Source: Manduca sexta | Lineage: Eukaryota; Arthropoda; Insecta; Lepidoptera; Sphingidae | Reading direction: 5' to 3' | Assembly: GCF_014839805.1 (NCBI RefSeq) | Contig: NC_051131.1 | Location: 9,660,913-9,724,912 of the forward strand | DNA length: 64,000 nt | Shown: positions 37,381 to 50,111 of the stretch, piece by piece | Layout: every line of letters begins with the position of its first letter | Numbering within the stretch: position 1 is the stretch's first letter | The notes under the pieces: model-generated | What the model saw: only the letters and a program-made list of their open reading frames with translations | Told to the model about the DNA's origin: nothing | The model's database searches: none | Made by a program: the position numbers and the translations under genes

Positions 37381-40312
37381 TATATCAGCCGCTACATGAA
37401 CGCGAAGGCCGCCCTACGCCTCATCTCACGAATATTAATCAATTGTGCTCACAGCCTTATATAGCATACAGCGGAGCTCTTAATTTTCTTCAAGTGCTAC
37501 GAAAGTTGTTACGCCATTTTTTTACTCCTGTTTTTCATCGAAACACTGATTCAGCTGTTCATATTTCATGTTAACCGTAAATGTGCAATCGGTGACGGTA
37601 ACAACTTTCTCAAAGTCCGAAAACGCTGAAATTCCACGGGGAGTCACCTGTGACCCTCTCCTGTGCCATCGCTTTATCGCTACCCCGAGACATAAATTAC
37701 AAGTAAAAGTAATCGTTGAAACTTTCCCGTTGCACGCCAGAGGGCCAGGAGCCTTGGAATTTGTGCCGAATTACCTGCCACTGGTTTTAAGACATGTAAT
37801 TTATCAGCGGAGGCCCGCTCGATCGGTCGTAGGCCGGTGATCGCCACCCGCCCGGAAAATGGACCGTATCGTTATTTTAAGGATCTGCCGGAAAGTATTA
37901 GTTTCGACGCCGCGCCGTTACGACCAAATATCTACTTGTTACGAAAGCGATAAGCATTTAGATACCTACTTAACACATTACAACATCGTAAAGTACGAAA
38001 AAAAGGCTGAAAATAAAGACATTACTTAAGCAACGCGGCGTGTGAGAGGGTAGCGGTGTCTGAGAAAAAGGCGGGTTTTGATTGAGACTGGCAATCGACT
38101 TAATGTAAACTGGAGGCAAGTTCTGCGCAACGCACAAACGGCTGGTTAAATTCGGAGGCCAACGTAAAGCGACGCAATCTCTCACACGTCACATGGAAGG
38201 AGCTTTCCATATAATTCATTTGCCTATTCATATTTATCTTAGGAGCCGACTCGTGTACGAAACGAATGAGTTTCAAAGAAACCAAAATGTTTATGCAAAT
38301 TGTGAAATATTTTACAACCTCTACGTAACAGCTCACAATTCAAGTGGAAGCATTTATTTAATTGGACGTTTAACATAACTTATATTATGTAATTGTATAC
38401 TTCGCACCATCGTAAACTCAATTTCTACGCTCTTTAGGTACCGAATAATACACACGTAGGACAAAGCGGGACACAAATTGAATTTGACACGACTAATCTT
38501 GTTACAGTTGCGTTTAAACCCCATCTCACTACAAGAACTTGGAAATAAACTAGTGATTTCGTTTGAAGCACATTGTTCTTAGATTGCAAGTTTTGGACTT
38601 TGCATAGATTTTTGTTAATTACGATAATTTGTGCCAAAATATAAAATATTAATCCATTACTTCAAATTCATAAAATCAAACAAAATCATTCCCTTCAATT
38701 CGCAAACCTCCCGTACAAATTAATGTTACAAAACGATACACATCTACGTCTGCCGATAGGTCAACGAACTGAAATGCCGAGGGGAAGATTTCTCAATAAG
38801 AAGACCGAGCCTCACCTCCTTACGGTTTATATTCATCGTTCGACTTTACGTGACTTGAAATAGTAAAATCGGATGATGATGTTGATAATGTTGGTCGTAA
38901 TGGGCCATTGCCAATAAAACCTTATAGGTAAGCGATGGATTAAAGGGAACTAGGTCAGGGCAGGGCCCGTGCCTTATGGAAATAACGCGAACTGTTCCTT
39001 AGAAAACGTCGGAAGCGCGTATAGTGTTATCTATTCACTAAGTTCCATGTAAACAATACATACCCAAACGCGGTTGGCAAATGTGAGCACACCCATCTAA
39101 TGTTTATAATAAATTTGATTTAACTACGGCTAAGGTCGTCTTTCATGTTAAATTTAATGTTTTCTTTCGCGTTTGTAATGATATTTTAACATTTGGGTCT
39201 GACAACGTGATAGTTTCTGATATTTGTCTAGAAACTTAGTTATGAATGAAAACGTGGATGGATTTTATAAATATATTTGGAAAGTGAAATAGGAATATAC
39301 ATTGTAAGTTATGAAAATAATTAAATATCTATAATATGTAGAAAACAGAGAATTTAAAAGAGCAAAATTATTCATATTTTCTACAGATAAATATTTTAAG
39401 GTATTCTTGCTTATCACGAAACTTGTATATAGAATTATATTACAATTCTACCATAAACATATAATTTGAGGTTTATTATATACAGCCAATAAAATTAAGA
39501 TTACTTAACATTTGTATTATAACCACGGAACCCTACAAAGCGTGGTCCGACAAGTCTTATTCAGGTTACTTTACCTTTATTGCCACATTTTTGAAAAATA
39601 ACCTCTTGACACAGTTCGTGTTCAGAGAAAGGGAGCACTTTCCCAAATTGAAAAATCACACACCCACGTGTTTTATTGACACTTTACAGTAAAAGAAAAG
39701 TTTTCTACGCATAATAGATCGCTTTAAAAGTTCCTATCGAAAACGTCAATGAGAAAAACCTGAACGCAACTTCGCAATATCGCCCACTTGTCTCGGCCGA
39801 ATGAATAATTATTGAAATTTAAATTCTTATTTTGAGTCTCATTACGAAGTTTGAAAAGGGTCACGCTTTTTGTATAATTAAAGAGCTTTCCATTTTACGA
39901 CGTTAAACTTGAGATCTATTTATTATACGAAATTGATTGAAATATTTTATTATCCGCCATGATACACGTGGCTCGTTGTAGCAGCTGCAAATATCCCAGT
40001 AAACACAGCCGTTTTAATCGGTATATATGCGGAAACTTTCGGTAGTGTATGGGTTTTCGCGAACAGGACGTGGTCATGTTTTGTGCGCGGGTCATTTGCA
40101 TCCGTCGTTACCCGCAGCAGGCGTCGTTCGCACGCACATCTCTTCATTTTCACAATGGATTTTACACACATTGAACGTGAAAGCCTCTCATACCCCACTG
40201 TTTAACGTCCAACGTTTCGTGCAACAAATATCACATTATTTACCGTGGACCCTTCGTCCTATTGTTGCTCACGGGTTTCGATCTCTGTGAAGATACACTA
40301 AGTCAATATCGT

Positions 40313-40358
40313 AACTTTTGGCCGCAAACTTGGTAGCCGCAGTGGCTGGCCAAAAGTT
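40313..40358. repeat. Inverted repeat, 11-bp perfect arms
   Basis: AACTTTTGGCC (40313-40323) pairs with GGCCAAAAGTT (40348-40358) across a 24-base loop. The loop holds a further AGCC/GGCT pair that would stack on the main stem. It is too short for a typical miRNA precursor. Confidence 0.65.
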
Positions 40359-40539
40359 TCACGTGGCTGATAATTTACATAATAGGAGACTAGGTCTATC
40401 CGCTATCGGGGTCAACCAAACTTCTGTGGATTAGAGCTCTTCACCGGCGCGGCTTATCGGATTTTGAACGAATTTCTTGATGCTTGCGATACGACGTCAT
40501 TATCGGTATCCGATTTATATGCAGATTGGGAGTGAAGTG

Positions 40540-40680
40540 GCCGCGCGGTGTGAGCACGGTGGCGTGACGTCAGACGCGCGGCGGCCGACCGGTCCGGCCC
40601 GGCCGGCGGTCGCCGCTGCCCGCCTGCCGCCTGCGCCACTCAGTCTGGGAGCCCGCCGCGCACCGGCCCATCGCACTTCA
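40540..40680. promoter_or_regulatory. CpG-rich patch with a full CRE palindrome
   Basis: A very GC-rich 140-bp block contains TGACGTCA (40565-40572), the full CREB/ATF site, and an initiator-like CTCAGTCTG near 40637. On the minus strand a TATTTAT word lies at its right edge, with a GTGAGT donor-like word just outside. It is promoter-like in either direction, but no gene start can be tied to it. Confidence 0.35.
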
Positions 40681-43600
40681 CATAAATAATCCCACTCACC
40701 GACCACGCTCCTCAACTTTGTCTTATTTGAAGATTATACAATTAATCCCTTCCCTTTACATTCTCGTCGGAAGCGAAATCCTTGTTCAACTTTTGCGCAC
40801 TCGACCCGACGAAGACAGAACCGCCATTGTAAGGATTTAACAATTTCTCCCGCCTCGTTGCATTTCACAGAGTAATAATAAAATATCACAATGGATGTCA
40901 ACTCTATTCAAGATGAGTATCCAAGACGGCGAGCGTCAGTGGCATAATTCAACAAATCAGATATTATGATGAAAGAATTATTTCTTTGGAAAGGGCTGTT
41001 TCGGATCCGTAACAATATTATTATATCTTTATTCAATACGAAAAGATGGTTATTGAGGCAGGTTTTATTGTTGTGTTATACATGTAAAACGAATAAAATT
41101 ACAGTACCAGAACATTTTATTACATCACCTGCTCCGATCATTTCGAAAGGCTTTGTACGAAAGCGTGAATAGCAATGTGCTGTATTGCATAAAGTTAATT
41201 GTTAATTACCGCCTTGACAATTACGAGTATTGCATAATAAAAAGGAAGGCAATACTTTTCACTCAATATTTTATACCGTGGAATTATATTACCATTTTCT
41301 ACCTTAAATACATTAGCGTAAAACAACAATAATTTTAATATTCAACAAGCAATCTCGCAACCATACAAGCGATCCAATACACCAAACAATTTGTCCACAT
41401 CGGAAAAACTTACAACACTCATTTACGAGGAAAGGTGGTAAAGCATCGTCTAAAAATATGTAATGACTAACTATAATACACATAAGAGTAACGATGGAAA
41501 CTTCAGTAGCATCATTAAGCTAGCGGCTATCGGTTGCACGCCGTCGAACGCTCCCCCAACCGCCATTTTTCACCGGCTCTGTAAAATCTGTACCGTATTT
41601 ATTCTATCCAATACTGTTGGACATAGCAAATCAATTAGGGTCCGTACACAAGTTTCGGATGTAATTAAGTTGTTTATTAGGTATATCGTCTCATATTCTA
41701 AATACTTAAACGGTCCATTAAAATTGATTCTATGTATTCTACAAAGTTAGTTCCTGTGTTGTATTATAAGTAGATTCACTAAATATTCCTAACAATGTTT
41801 ATCGTACTTTTTTATATTATTATGTTTTATTCTAACATTTATATGGCATTATTATAAATCAGAATATTTTATCGTTTTCAAACTAACAATCATAGCATTA
41901 CAAAATGAAGAAATAACAACCTCACGTACTACAAATACGTTTAATTATAGCCGTGTCTCCGATACCGAAGTTTCATTCACGATAATTGCATATAAATTAT
42001 GTCTTCAATTTGATTGGAGTAATTTTCTTCACCATACGACTATACATAACGAACACACAATGGAGTTGATACCCGTTTATTACCTTCATATCGTTTTACG
42101 TCAAAACCACCGAGCCGAACGATTCGCGCTACAGTTTCCCCAATTTTTTATGTAAAAAGGAGGCAACTAAAATGCCACCACATCATTCATCTTCCAGGCT
42201 CCCTGTCTATTATGAGTTGCAGTTTTTAAAAAGTTGGTAATTAACATGGAGCTGTGGTCGGGTCAGGTCTAACTTTGAAGTATTAGTAAAGTTTTAAAAA
42301 TACCCTAATAATTAAAAAGCCTTGAAGTTAGTCATCAGTTTTTGTTCCCATTCCGTGATTGAACGAGTCACGTAGCTAATTATGGTGCGTTGCTTCGCCG
42401 CATCGGCAATCGAATAATTTCCATACTTTCGAGGTTAATAGTTGAATTACTGATTTTCCTATCAAAAACCAGGTCGGGTTCAACTAAATAATAGTATGAC
42501 GGTGCTTATTTTCAAAGTGCCTTAATTTGTAAAGTTCGATCGTTTTCATTATATTTGTGTGCGAAACATGAGTGGTATTAATCAAAGTTTCACACCTTAT
42601 GGATATGAAACATAAAAAATCCTCATGGCTTCTTATGTTTACGCGAATGTTAGACATTAAAATGAAACTATTTTCGGATTTTTTTGCGGATTTAAATAAT
42701 ATATTTTTTTGAAGATATAATTACATACCTTATTATATATTGCAACTACGACTTTTCGGACGACCAACACCTCAGTCTCTCTCGTGACCATAAAGACAGT
42801 AAAGTCTTCGAAATGAAATCGAATGAGAAAATTTTAATATAAAATCCGAAAAATAAATATTTTAATATTAAAAAATATTTTTTTGTACAACTAAAATCAT
42901 ACCATTTATAACACACAAAACTATATTTTAATCAGAGATAGTGACTTTCCGGTTCATAAAACTGGCCACTCAAATAACATTTAACATGTCAAAAGAAGGA
43001 CAGTTTTTCTTTTTACCTTTTATATCCGATAATAAAGGGAACAGATGTTATTATGGAGTAAAGAAGTTCCTTATACAAAGCTCGATGTTTTCTTTGATGT
43101 TCGAGACATTCTATTCAAGTCTATAATCAACAATCGGTTTGTTTTTGAAGGTGTTTCGTCAGTTTCGGTCACAGATTTTCAATCAGCTATTTTTCCCTCT
43201 TTCTAATTATTCCAAAACCTTTTTTTTATTAAGCTATGGTTGTTAACTTTATCAAAGAAAATTGTAATTAGATTTTTATTTCTTTAGTGTTTTTTTGTGT
43301 GCGATATCTAAAATATTATGAAAAGCAATAAGAAATATATCTCAATGTCTATCTACAATCGTTCAAAAGGTAGAACAACACAAAAGTTCCATTTGAAAAC
43401 CTAACCCTAATCATTTTACGTAACTTTGCCAACAAAAAGAAATCCCTAGAACTAAATCGAATCAAGCCAACAATCGCTCAGTTTATATCGATGTATCAAT
43501 GTTCCCCGCTGTCTCATACTCAAGCTGGTTAATAAGTAATGAGATGGATTTGGTCGAATTTTGTTTGTTTAAGTGATTATTCAAATAAGAAAAACGTTCT

Positions 43601-46600
43601 CCGGTTTACTTACAATTCTGCTCATATTTTATTCACAGATTTTTTCATGGTTCGGGAAATTCGTAATTGCTAAATAAACTTCGCTATACAAATGAATAAT
43701 ATTGGCTCAAATAGAGTGCTGCAGATGCGAAGTTGCCAATTTAGATCTTGAATGTATATATATTGATGTTTCTGTCTGTTTTTTGAAACGTAAAATTTAG
43801 TCATGTAAAAGTGATTGGTTCAATCTCAGAAATGACTGAAATACTAGCTGAACCAGGCAGATATTAAATTAGATAAGCACCAGATATAGGATCTTTAAAT
43901 AAAAAATAACCTAAAAAATCCAATTGATAGCCTTTTACCTTTTTAAGAGGGGTTTTAGTAATAAAGACAATGTCCTATGAAGTCTATTGCCTACATAAAA
44001 TGAGCTGTTTAAATAAATAAACGTATGAATCTGCTAAATTGAATTACGAAATGAAATTACAAATACATTTGACAGGTCTAAGTAACAATGACACAGAATG
44101 AGGTACATTTTCTTTCTCCAATTTAGCCATAACACGATAAAATATAATTTACGTAGCGTAATATATTACATGCACGTCACACTCACTTGGCTTGATTCAA
44201 AGACCGTTTGTACGAAAATGTAGGTGTAACGTATCCCCGTCTTACGCGAGCACCAACGTAGATGACTGTGCAAAGATAATCTTTAGACAGAATTCATTTC
44301 AGGCCAAACACAAATGAAGCAAAAGTGAAACTGATGCTTTTTCAAAATGAAGTTTTATTTTTAGTGAAATACGAAACTTGCCAAGCAACTGAGGCTATCA
44401 TGCCGTCATTACTTACATTGAATGGGCTATCTTTGCAAAAAAGAAAATAGTAAGTAGGCACTGCGAATAACGTTCCTTAGCGCATAATAAAAGTAAATAG
44501 AGTACGTTAGCTGTCTTTGCGAGTCTTTGTTTTAACGTTATTCTGTCTTGTCTATTTTCACATAGGTAGATAGTTACATAGAGCATTACTTGACTTAAAG
44601 AATGGATATCTCTCTCAGAAATGAATATCGTATTTTTCACCGTAACCATGAGAAAAAACTTTATCGTTCGCTGAACAAATAAAATGTACATAAGAGTTTG
44701 CGCCTCCGCGGAGGTTAACGTCTTGAAATGAAATATTTGAATTTATCCTAGGATTAAGGAAACTTCGCTACCTTTTTTCCTATACAAAAATCCCAAATTC
44801 TCCCTCTATTGAAACACTTCCTAATTTGACACTCGAACAAGATTTTGTATTTCGCTGCAAACAGCGTTCGGCTTCCATTTATTCTGATACAATTGCTCGA
44901 AGCGTTTCTTATATTTAATTACTGCTGTCCGATAAAGTATTCTTTAGGGGTATGTTAATAAGGAAACGGCGAGTTCTCGCCCGGAAAACTTCCCTAAGAA
45001 AACTAATCCAATCCCAAGATTATTTCCAGCGGCTCCCAATCAATTCGCCTATAAAAACACAGGGATAAAACGGTGCTATCCTCCCCGGGAGTTCGCCCCA
45101 CGGATAATCATTACGAAAATACGACAAAATTGCAGACGTCCTGTACATGGAGAAGGGGTGTTATTTATGGAGGGCAGAGGCCGAGTGTATCTGAGTGGCT
45201 CTATTAACTCAACTAATATTTTGTTCTTCAAGTTAATTGTTATGTCGCCTTTAAGAGCAGGTGGCTTGCCCCATTAGGCCGCCGCGGGCGAGTTAATGCC
45301 ACGACACGAAACTTGAGAGCCACCGAGGGAACTCCGACCCGCAGAAATATTTAAACAAATTAAAACTTTTTCTTTACGCCATTTCCTGAAGAGTAGCTAT
45401 TCTTATTGTGATTCACTTTTATTGAGTTTCCTGCCAGTTCTCTGCTAACTAAATTATTCTGTATACCAACACTGCAACTTAAAGAGTGTTCGCTGACTCT
45501 CACTGTTACTTTGATCCCTCCTCTTTCAATTGCTTCTTGCAGAGTTGCTAAGAGTTTGTATAACCCTAAATTTATTGTTTTACACAAATATTCGTATATT
45601 GTTGAAAAATTACGATATATTATTGACTATTTTATCTTCGCCACTGCGATGAACTTACAATGAATCTTGAATACTTCAAGCACAAAACATAGAAATACCA
45701 ACAGCTTTAATTTTGCGTTCTAACATTTAATTACTGTACCTTATCCTAAGAATTACGAGAAAATTAGAACGAGAAGACAACTCTAATAATATCCAGTTAA
45801 GGTTTAATGTCAGGAAATGTTATTACATATTTTTATTGTTGCGTATAAACCACGGCACTACAACAGATTTGTATAGTTTCCAAGCCGTAATATCGTTTTT
45901 ATTTACAATTCTTTTAGATAGCAACAAATTGAAACCTCACTATTGCTGTTTCTTTGTTTCAAACGGACAACAGATTAATATCTAAAGAATCCTTCCGAGA
46001 ATACAACTTACGTAAATGAAACTTGCAAACAATATGGATAACGCTTAGAGCTTCTCAGCTGACATTCTTGGGCATTGTTGTCTGACGCCAGTAGCCGCTG
46101 ATTGACGCGAGGCTGACCGTGGCTGGACTCCCCAAACTGTTAAGTAACCAAAGGCGAAGGGGAAACAAGATGCATTGTTCCAAAACTAGTTACAACAGAC
46201 AGACCGAATTTGTAATATTAGTTTCGGAATACGTAATTATCGTGGACATGGTATTTGTTTTAGTTTGCGCTTAGATGTGGGGTTGTTTGTCACTTCTTGG
46301 TTATCAGTTTGTGTTTTGTAAGATTAGTATAAATATGAGCAACTTATACGGGTATTAATATGATTTCCTGGTTATATGGAAAATAAAAATTGTTGTAATT
46401 TGTGTAAGCACTTTAATGTAAGTTATTTATAAAATTTAATTAAATAGTTCAAATATTATTATTTGAATGTAGTAGTTTCATGCTGTTAAAAATTTCCATT
46501 TTCAAATGGATAAGATAGTTTTATCGCATCAGTGCTACCGTGCCACAGAGCAGTGAGGTGAACTGGCCTCTGCCGTTGCATTTCTTACAATATGTGAGAT

Positions 46601-47805
46601 TGTCATACGACGTAACACTTCTCTCGTTGACGATCCTTGATAAAGAACAAATAAAATATTAATTTCTTCTGATGATTTAAAGTTTATAACGATTATATCA
46701 ACTATGACCCACTAAAAATGTGAACCAAAATCACTAGTAACATCAACGTTTAAAAATTTCCATCACACACAATAAATCTTTCCTAAAATTCCTTCTGGAT
46801 ATAAATATCTTTACAAAAGTACAAATGTAAAAACATAAACAAATTGCTCGAGTTAAGTAATGAAGAACAGGAGAATATTTCACAAAGACGTGACCATAAG
46901 CTAATAACTGTGTTTACGTCAAATCTGTTATAATACCTGCTCTAAACCTCGCAAACAACGAAGACAAAAAAAAATAAGTGGATGTTCTTAAGCGTACACG
47001 TAGCAAATTACTCCGACAGGTACCTCCGGGGACGGCGGAGTGTCTCCCCTTAAATGAAATACTTAATAATAGAGATGCCGCTTAGTAGAAAAGTGGCAAC
47101 ATTAGAGAAAATTGTGCCCTTTGTTACAAGTGTGGGTTTATTGATACCGTCCGTGAAATGGATTTTCAAATACTTTTACGTCGAAGGTATCATCACTCTA
47201 TTTGTAAAAAAATATTATTGCAATATTAATATATAATATATCTTTGAATGCGGGTCACTTCCAATTGGTCAATCTGGAAATTTTTGGGGGAGGCGTATGT
47301 TCAGCATTGGACCTGATGATTATGAAGATAAATATAATTTAGTTAGTTTGAGGAAGAGTGTAGCGTTTGATCCAATTTATCAGTTTCGTATCGAATACTA
47401 TTAAAAAAATTCAATATAAATTTGTACATTTTATTTTCTATACCTTAACTACGTCTGTATTATGGACATACCTACCTACATACTGTGAAAAATATTTAAG
47501 TGGAATTACTAAAGTTCCCGAGAATCGCACGAGCACGCATTGCCGGAATATTAAAAGGCGTATTAGAGTGGTCACGATCCGATGTGTTCATAAATGTTCT
47601 TATTAGGCTCCACTTGTTAGAACACTTGACGTTTACGTGACTTGCCCGTTAAAAATAAGTTTTACGCATTATGCACGACATCTAAAATAGTTTCATGGTA
47701 TAAAAAATTGTGTGTGCGCTTAGTATTACAGAGTGGATCTCGGCAAATATTCTCAAATATCATTTTTAAATATTTTCACAGTAACTATCATTATTTGTTT
47801 ATCTC

Positions 47806-47816
47806 GTGTTCTATAT
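47806..47816. repeat. SINE target-site duplication, left copy
   Basis: GTGTTCTATAT is repeated exactly at 48144-48154, bracketing the SINE. Confidence 0.85.
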
Positions 47817-48143
47817 AATATATAATAATATCAGCCCTGTATTATATACTTGCCCACTGCTAAGCACGGGCCTCCTCTACTACTGAGAGGGATTAGGCCT
47901 TAGTCCACCACGCTGGCCTAGTGCGGGTTGGTAGACTTCACACACCTTCGAAATTCCTATAGAGAACTTCTCAGATGTGCAGGTTTCCTCACGATGTTTT
48001 CCTTCACCGTTAAAGTGAACGATAAATTCACAAAGAATATACACATCATTTTAGAAAAGTCAGAGGTGTGTGCCCTTGGGATTTGAACCTGCGGACATTC
48101 GTCTTGGCAGTCCGTTCCACACCCAACTAGGGTATCGCCGCTT
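47817..48143 (-). mobile_element. tRNA-derived SINE, minus strand
   Basis: Read on the minus strand from 48143, the element starts AGCGGCGATACCCTAGTTGG, which holds a pol III A box with one base off TAGCCTAGTTGG, and then GGTTCAAATCCCAAGGGC, a B box. A tRNA-unrelated body follows, passing through AAACATCGTGAGGAAACCTG, CTACCAACCCGCACTAGGCC and CAGTGGGCAAGTATATAATA, and ends in an AT-rich tail at the 47817 side. An 11-bp duplication flanks it. The body is one I recognise as common in Lepidoptera (Metulj-like; exact name unsure). It depends on a LINE partner for movement. Confidence 0.85.
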
Positions 48144-48154
48144 GTGTTCTATAT
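48144..48154. repeat. SINE target-site duplication, right copy
   Basis: GTGTTCTATAT, identical to 47806-47816. Confidence 0.85.
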
Positions 48155-50056
48155 TTTCATAATAATTATCTAAGACAATAAAAATAAATTTCTTATTTTG
48201 TAAAATCAAACAAAATTTTAATCTATAGATAATCACACACAAACATTAACTCAAAAGACACCTTAGAGGATCCACATTGATCACTGACCCGAGTTCGGTT
48301 TCACTGTAACGTTCTGTAACGTTGCCCAAGGGAGTGACCTCGTAGGCATCATCCTGTCTCTCTCGCACACATTCGATTACAAATAGGTAAGAAAGAACAA
48401 AATGATACAGGCACCACAAATTGCCCGTAACAATACCGCATTAGGTCAATTCATAGCGGATGGATATATACACTAAGATTTTTATTGGAATCAGAACATT
48501 GGTAGAACTTAGTAGCTAGAAAATCTTCGCAAAAATATCCTTAATTTTTATTCGCTTAGATATTCAAAAAAGTACTAAAGTTTCCAGTTTTTAATAATAA
48601 ATTCCTAAATTATGCGATTTGAAATACGATTACGCCTAACGAAACTCCGAAGACGCTACAATTTACAACATTCATTTTAATTTTTAGTCTAGTCGCATTT
48701 ATTAGCAACTGTCTCGTACTCTAGAGTGATAAAGAAAGGCAATAACAATCACCATCAATAAGTAAATGTTCCTTAGGGACTAAAACATGTGGCCATGAGT
48801 ATTCACAATAAATGCTACATTGTAGTAATTGTTTAAATAAATATGTATTAAAATAATTGCCATTAAAACGGACTGAGTAATTATCTAAAACAAAATACAA
48901 GCATATAAAAAGAAGTTGAGCCATCTCCCGTGGGTAGAGGCGGTCATTAACTTTTGCTTTATCAGTGGATACTTAAGCGATATTATTGCGGTCAAATTAG
49001 TATACACAAATTACTTATCAAAATTAAACTTATGACAAATTAATAAATTTTGTTTACGATCTACGCGATTTTATGCGTTACTTTTCTCTCGCGCAACCTA
49101 TTTGTCTACAGTAGAGACTTGACAATAGCTATTTCCATTTAAAACAAATCACATTACATGCATGCGATATAAAATGCAAATAACATATTTTCATATTCAC
49201 ACCCGTCGAGTCCAATTCGCGAGTAGGTACCCACCATAAAGTAAGGCAGCAATTCCCGCTCAAACAAATCACCACTAAACAAACGTTTCTACAGGTAGGA
49301 ATAATTCAAGGAAAGGTCACCTGTTACGGGTGTTCGACATCGATCATCGGGAGTGCGTTGCGCCGACCTTCCCGCGTAATGTCGCCCAGGGGATCGGCCG
49401 CCGACTCCGACCGTCCTGACTGCGAGACAAAGCCCACGGGCCCCGGCCTGTCACATACAACTTGCCCGCTTTTTTACACGCGCACATTTTTCAACACGGG
49501 TCATTTCGGCCACGCTTGCCGCGAACCCTTCGGTGCGCCGCTGATACTGTACATATCTGACAACCATCTGAAAAGTTAATAAGGAAGGAATTTATAATTA
49601 AGTCTTGTATACAATTACGCGCGCGGGGCCGTCACACGTCGCCGTCAGCATGAATATTTACGATGCAATTTCGTTACGTTTCAGATTTATCACTGTTTTG
49701 TTGGCTGGGTGGGAGTTTAAAAATGCTCCTTGGCGGATATGTTTAGGCGCGTGAGCCGCGGGCGGCAGCCAGCGCGGTGACAGCGCATCTCGGCTGCCGT
49801 GTATTGTTCGTGTTCTAACCGGCGACTTTCCATTTATTTCTCTATGAATACGTTATTACCTGCTCGCCCCCGCTTATCAAAGTTTATTTGCAGCGTGTGG
49901 TTTACTCTGTACCGGTGCTTATTCGTTATTACAACGGCGGAGTGTTTTATTGCCGGGGCGAGGCTCAAATCGCGCACAACGCCCTTGTTTTTCGAGATTC
50001 CTCCTCACCATCTATTTAAGATTTGAAGTTTATTGTGTTTTTTTTTTTTGTTTCAG
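48155..50056 (+). other. Noncoding sequence immediately upstream of the Rbp6 exon
   Basis: No exon recognised. A GC-rich stretch spans about 49340-49520, and another patch lies near 49740-49800. The last ~20 bases form the splice acceptor. I take this as the 3' end of the upstream Rbp6 intron. Confidence 0.65.
50038..50056 (+). other. Splice acceptor of the Rbp6 exon
   Basis: Twelve consecutive T's, then GTTTCAG, stand directly before the exon. A YTNAY-type branch candidate (CTCAC) lies about 50 bases upstream, near 50003. This is a strong insect 3' splice site and fixes the exon start at 50057. Confidence 0.88.
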
Positions 50057-50105
50057 ATTGAGGATGCCATGTTAATGTTCGACAAACAAACCAACAGGCA
50101 CAGAG
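50057..50105 (+). CDS. Rbp6: Internal exon of Rbp6 (Musashi family), part of RRM2
   Basis: Musashi-family proteins bind UAG-containing RNA through two tandem RRMs and control translation, notably in neural and stem cells. The exon reads in frame from its first base: IEDAMLMFDKQTNRHR, then one base (G) of the next codon, so it runs from phase 0 to phase 1. This is the end of helix 1, beta 2 and the loop before RNP1 in RRM2; the split Gly would begin the GFGFVTF motif. Vertebrate MSI1/MSI2 have a near-identical DAMLMFDK-TNRHRG segment, while my memory of the fly msi paralogue is more divergent here, so I prefer Rbp6 to msi. Splice sites are strong on both sides. At 49 bases it is not a multiple of three, so skipping it would shift the frame. 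The neighbouring exons are not in the window. The Musashi family is near certain; the Rbp6 assignment is less so. Confidence 0.88.
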
Positions 50106-50111
50106 GTAAGT
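50104..50111 (+). other. Splice donor of the Rbp6 exon
   Basis: The exon ends AGAG and is followed by GTAAGTGT, a consensus 5' splice site. It leaves the Gly codon split after its first base, as expected before the RNP1 motif in Musashi genes. Confidence 0.88.

Larger units (their letters stand above)
27073..47805 (+). other. Long noncoding stretch, probably Rbp6 intron
   Basis: About 20.7 kb without a supportable gene. GC-rich, CpG-bearing patches (32060-32230, 33165-33300, 37275-37380, 40540-40680) alternate with AT-rich sequence. A hairpin lies at 40313-40358. I looked for exons encoding RRM1 or the GFGFVTF motif and saw none. Confidence 0.5.

Noticed and set aside
38539..38561. Partial resemblance to miR-7 (ACTAGTGATTT)
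   Set aside because: The seed region differs and no complementary arm folds with it nearby.
43396..43412. CCTAACCCTAA resembling insect telomere repeat
   Set aside because: Only about two units; far too short to be telomeric.
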